From NCBI GenBank assembly GCA_021770345.1, contig JAETRD010000009.1:62001-126000 (forward strand): a DNA stretch of 64,000 nucleotides, written 5' to 3'. This DNA is from Lachnospiraceae bacterium (GTDB taxonomy: Bacteria > Bacillota > Clostridia > Lachnospirales > Lachnospiraceae). Shown here one piece after another: positions 61,816-64,000 of the stretch. Within the stretch, counting starts at the first letter, position 1. Every line of letters begins with the position of its first letter. Below the pieces are notes generated by a model, which saw nothing but the letters and a program-made list of their open reading frames with translations, was not told the origin of the DNA and did no database searches. Position numbers and translations under genes: made by a program.

Positions 61816-63741
61816 TTATTGCTTTTCCTGAAAGCGCAGCTGCTCCATATAAACGAGCAGCACCGAAATATCCGCGGGCGATACCCCGGAAATACGGGAT
61901 GCCTGACCGATAGACACGGGCCTTAATTCTTTCAGTTTCTGGCGTGCCTCTATGCGCAGGCTTGGAACCCCGTCATAGTCAAAATTCTCCGGTATGCGCT
62001 TTTTCTCGAGTTTCTTAAACTGCTCTACCTGCTTTTTCTGCCTTGAGATATAACCGTCATACTTGATATGAATATTTACCTGCTCCGCCACATCATACGG
62101 AAGGTTCGGTCTGTCTTCGTCAATCGGTTCAAGCTTTTCATAATCCAGCTCCGGCCGACGGATTAACTCCGTTAACGTGACACCCGTATTCAACGGAATA
62201 CTTCCGAAGCTTTCTAAAAGAGCCTGCACCTTACTGTTCGCTCCGATATGAACCTTAGAAACCCGGTTTATTTCCTCCTCAATCAGACGTTCCTTTTCTA
62301 ATACCCTCTCATAACGCTCCTTCGAGATAAGTCCGATCTCATAGCCCCTCTTTGAGAGACGCAGGTCCGCATTATCCTGACGGAGCAGCAGACGATATTC
62401 CGCCCGGGATGTCATCATTCGGTACGGTTCATGATTTTCCTTTGTCACAAGGTCGTCAATCAACACGCCGATATAAGCCTCGGAGCGGTCGAGCACAAGC
62501 GGTTCTCTCCCAAAGATACTCATAGCCGCATTGATTCCGGCAACAAGTCCCTGGCAGGCCGCCTCCTCGTATCCACTGCTCCCGTTAAACTGGCCGCCCG
62601 AAAAAAGTCCCTTAATCTTCTTAAATTCCAGAGTCGCATAGAGCTGATTCGGATTCATACAGTCATATTCAATCGCATAGGCATTCCGGACAATCTTCAC
62701 ATGCTCAAGTCCCGGCAGCGTGCGATACATCTGATGCTGCACATCCTCCGGGAGAGATGAGGACATTCCGCCCACATACATTTCATTTGTGTCGAGCCCC
62801 TCCGGTTCAATGAATATCTGATGGCGATCCTTTTCGGCAAATCGAACCACCTTGTCCTCAATCGAGGGACAGTAGCGCGGTCCCGTCCCCTCAATGACCC
62901 CGGCATACAGCGGTGATCGGTCGAGGTTATTCCGTATAATCTCATGCGTTTTTTCATTTGTGTAGGTCAGCCAGCATGAAACCTGATCAATCTGCACATC
63001 ATCAGGATTTGTCGTAAATGAAAACGGCACCACGCGCTCGTCTCCCTTTTGCTCCTGCATCTTCGAAAAATCAAGCGAACTCTTATCAACTCTTGCCGGA
63101 GTACCGGTTTTAAAGCGGTAAATTTCTACACCATTTGCAATAAGTGAAGCTGTCAGGTGATTCGCAGCCTGCAATCCATTCGGCCCGGTATGAGAGATCA
63201 TCTCTCCCGTCAGACAGCGGGCACGCAGATAGGTTCCGGTACATAATACAACCGCTTTTGCGTAGTAAACAGCTCCCGAATAGGTACGCACTCCGTAAAT
63301 TCGCTTCCCGTCTGAAAAATCTTCGGTGAGAAGCTCCGATACTTCCGCCTGCCGGATTGTAAGGTGCTCCGTGCTCTGGAGTGTTTTCCGCATCTGCGCA
63401 CTGTAAGCCGCCTTATCCGCCTGCGCGCGCAGAGAATGTACCGCCGGCCCCTTAGACTTATTTAACATCTTAGACTGAATAAAGGTTTTATCGATATTGA
63501 TACCCATCTGACCGCCCAGCGCATCAATCTCCCGAACAAGATGTCCCTTAGAACTTCCGCCCACATTCGGGTTGCAGGGCATCAATGCGATACTGTCCAC
63601 GCTCACAGTAAAGATAATCGTCTCGAGTCCCAGTCTCGCACAGGCCAGCGCCGCCTCACATCCGGCATGGCCTGCCCCTACCACAACGACATCATATGTT
63701 TCTTCCAATGTATTTCTGTTTGTAACCGCTGTCTCTGACAT
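61816..63741 (-). CDS. mnmG: tRNA uridine-5-carboxymethylaminomethyl modification enzyme MnmG (GidA)
   Basis: 641 residues from the ATG at 63741 (AAGGA ribosome site; a start at 63765 adds 8 residues). FAD-binding [18 protein letters not shown], followed by the signature [20 protein letters not shown] and the Cys-containing [13 protein letters not shown]. With MnmE it forms cmnm5U34 in tRNAs. Confidence 0.97.
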   Translation of the reverse strand: MSETAVTNRNTLEETYDVVVVGAGHAGCEAALACARLGLETIIFTVSVDSIALMPCNPNVGGSSKGHLVREIDALGGQMGINIDKTFIQSKMLNKSKGPAVHSLRAQADKAAYSAQMRKTLQSTEHLTIRQAEVSELLTEDFSDGKRIYGVRTYSGAVYYAKAVVLCTGTYLRARCLTGEMISHTGPNGLQAANHLTASLIANGVEIYRFKTGTPARVDKSSLDFSKMQEQKGDERVVPFSFTTNPDDVQIDQVSCWLTYTNEKTHEIIRNNLDRSPLYAGVIEGTGPRYCPSIEDKVVRFAEKDRHQIFIEPEGLDTNEMYVGGMSSSLPEDVQHQMYRTLPGLEHVKIVRNAYAIEYDCMNPNQLYATLEFKKIKGLFSGGQFNGSSGYEEAACQGLVAGINAAMSIFGREPLVLDRSEAYIGVLIDDLVTKENHEPYRMMTSRAEYRLLLRQDNADLRLSKRGYEIGLISKERYERVLEKERLIEEEINRVSKVHIGANSKVQALLESFGSIPLNTGVTLTELIRRPELDYEKLEPIDEDRPNLPYDVAEQVNIHIKYDGYISRQKKQVEQFKKLEKKRIPENFDYDGVPSLRIEARQKLKELRPVSIGQASRISGVSPADISVLLVYMEQLRFQEKQ

Positions 63742-63768
63742 TAAAAATCCTTCCTTCCGATTCAAACC

Positions 63769-64000
63769 CTATTTTCCCATGCAGAATTTACTGAATATCT
63801 CGTTTACCAGATCATCCTCTACCGCTTCCCCGATAATACTCCCGAGCTCCCCGTAAGCATTCATCAAATCAATCGAAAAGAAATCCTCCGGCATACCGTC
63901 CGCAATACTTCGCTCCACAAGCTCCAGACTGCGCAGCGCTTCCTGCAGTGCGGACTTGTGGCGGACATTTGTGATGAAAACCTCGTCATTAAAATCCACT
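63769..64000 (-). CDS. mnmE: tRNA modification GTPase MnmE, C-terminal fragment (5' end outside window)
   Basis: The last 76 residues: NVRHKSALQEALRSLELVE, then IDLMNAYGELGSIIGEAVEDD and the C-terminal FCMGK with the conserved Cys of MnmE. The frame is open to the window edge. Confidence 0.93.
   Translation of the reverse strand, partial: VDFNDEVFITNVRHKSALQEALRSLELVERSIADGMPEDFFSIDLMNAYGELGSIIGEAVEDDLVNEIFSKFCMGK

Overview
The window is a roughly 50% GC segment of a Clostridia chromosome, most likely a flagellated Lachnospiraceae relative. The evidence is the chromosome-partitioning and tRNA-modification block on the right (mnmE, mnmG, rsmG, parA, parB and two consensus parS sites, the usual near-origin arrangement of Firmicutes), family-specific proteins of the DUF3881 and DUF4446 type, a csrA-flagellin pair, and cassettes combining a two-component system with an ABC transporter. 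Species-level assignment is not possible by eye.

Layout. (1) 1-5.4 kb: the end of peptidase T on +, then a minus-strand operon of response regulator, histidine kinase, ABC ATPase and FtsX-type permease. (2) 5.6-9.7 kb: a FimB/FimE-sized tyrosine recombinase, csrA and flagellin. The flagellin leader carries hairpins that present GGA motifs, and near-identical inverted repeats flank the csrA-flagellin segment. (3) 9.7-38.4 kb: a large minus-strand locus encoding an extracellular-type contractile injection system (eCIS). It holds sheath, two tube proteins, a LysM tube-baseplate adaptor, hub, spike, gp25-like, two baseplate J-like proteins, a tail-I-like protein, a DUF4255 cap protein, a PAAR-like tip, an AAA+ ATPase and a DUF4157 candidate cargo. 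A SARP/STAND-type regulator stands at the promoter end. Unusual accessory genes sit inside the locus: a membrane-anchored MORN-repeat protein, a membrane-anchored protein-kinase-like protein, and a membrane receptor whose class III cyclase domain has lost catalytic residues.

(4) 38.5-53.5 kb: an accessory region with an XRE-type membrane regulator, a 5'-truncated FtsX permease, a frameshifted SUKH-like immunity remnant and two further two-component/ABC-2 cassettes. One cassette has a tandem 11-bp-spaced operator. A possible transposase remnant lies next to tRNA-Arg(CCU). Codon use between about 44 and 53 kb (rich in CTG, CTC and GCC) differs from the flanks, which suggests horizontal transfer.

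(5) 53.6-64 kb: core chromosome with tRNA-Arg, DUF3881, an HD-GYP protein, DUF4446, parB, parA, two parS sites, a DegS/DegU-like two-component pair, an alpha/beta-hydrolase-fold protein that lacks its catalytic His, rsmG, mnmG and the end of mnmE.

Working model: the eCIS particle is built from the 22.3-36.4 kb structural genes. It is closed by DUF4255, armed by the PAAR-like tip, assisted by the AAA+ ATPase and possibly loaded with the DUF4157 protein. The membrane-embedded accessory proteins raise the possibility of a membrane-tethered or membrane-sensing variant rather than a purely released particle; this last point is inference.
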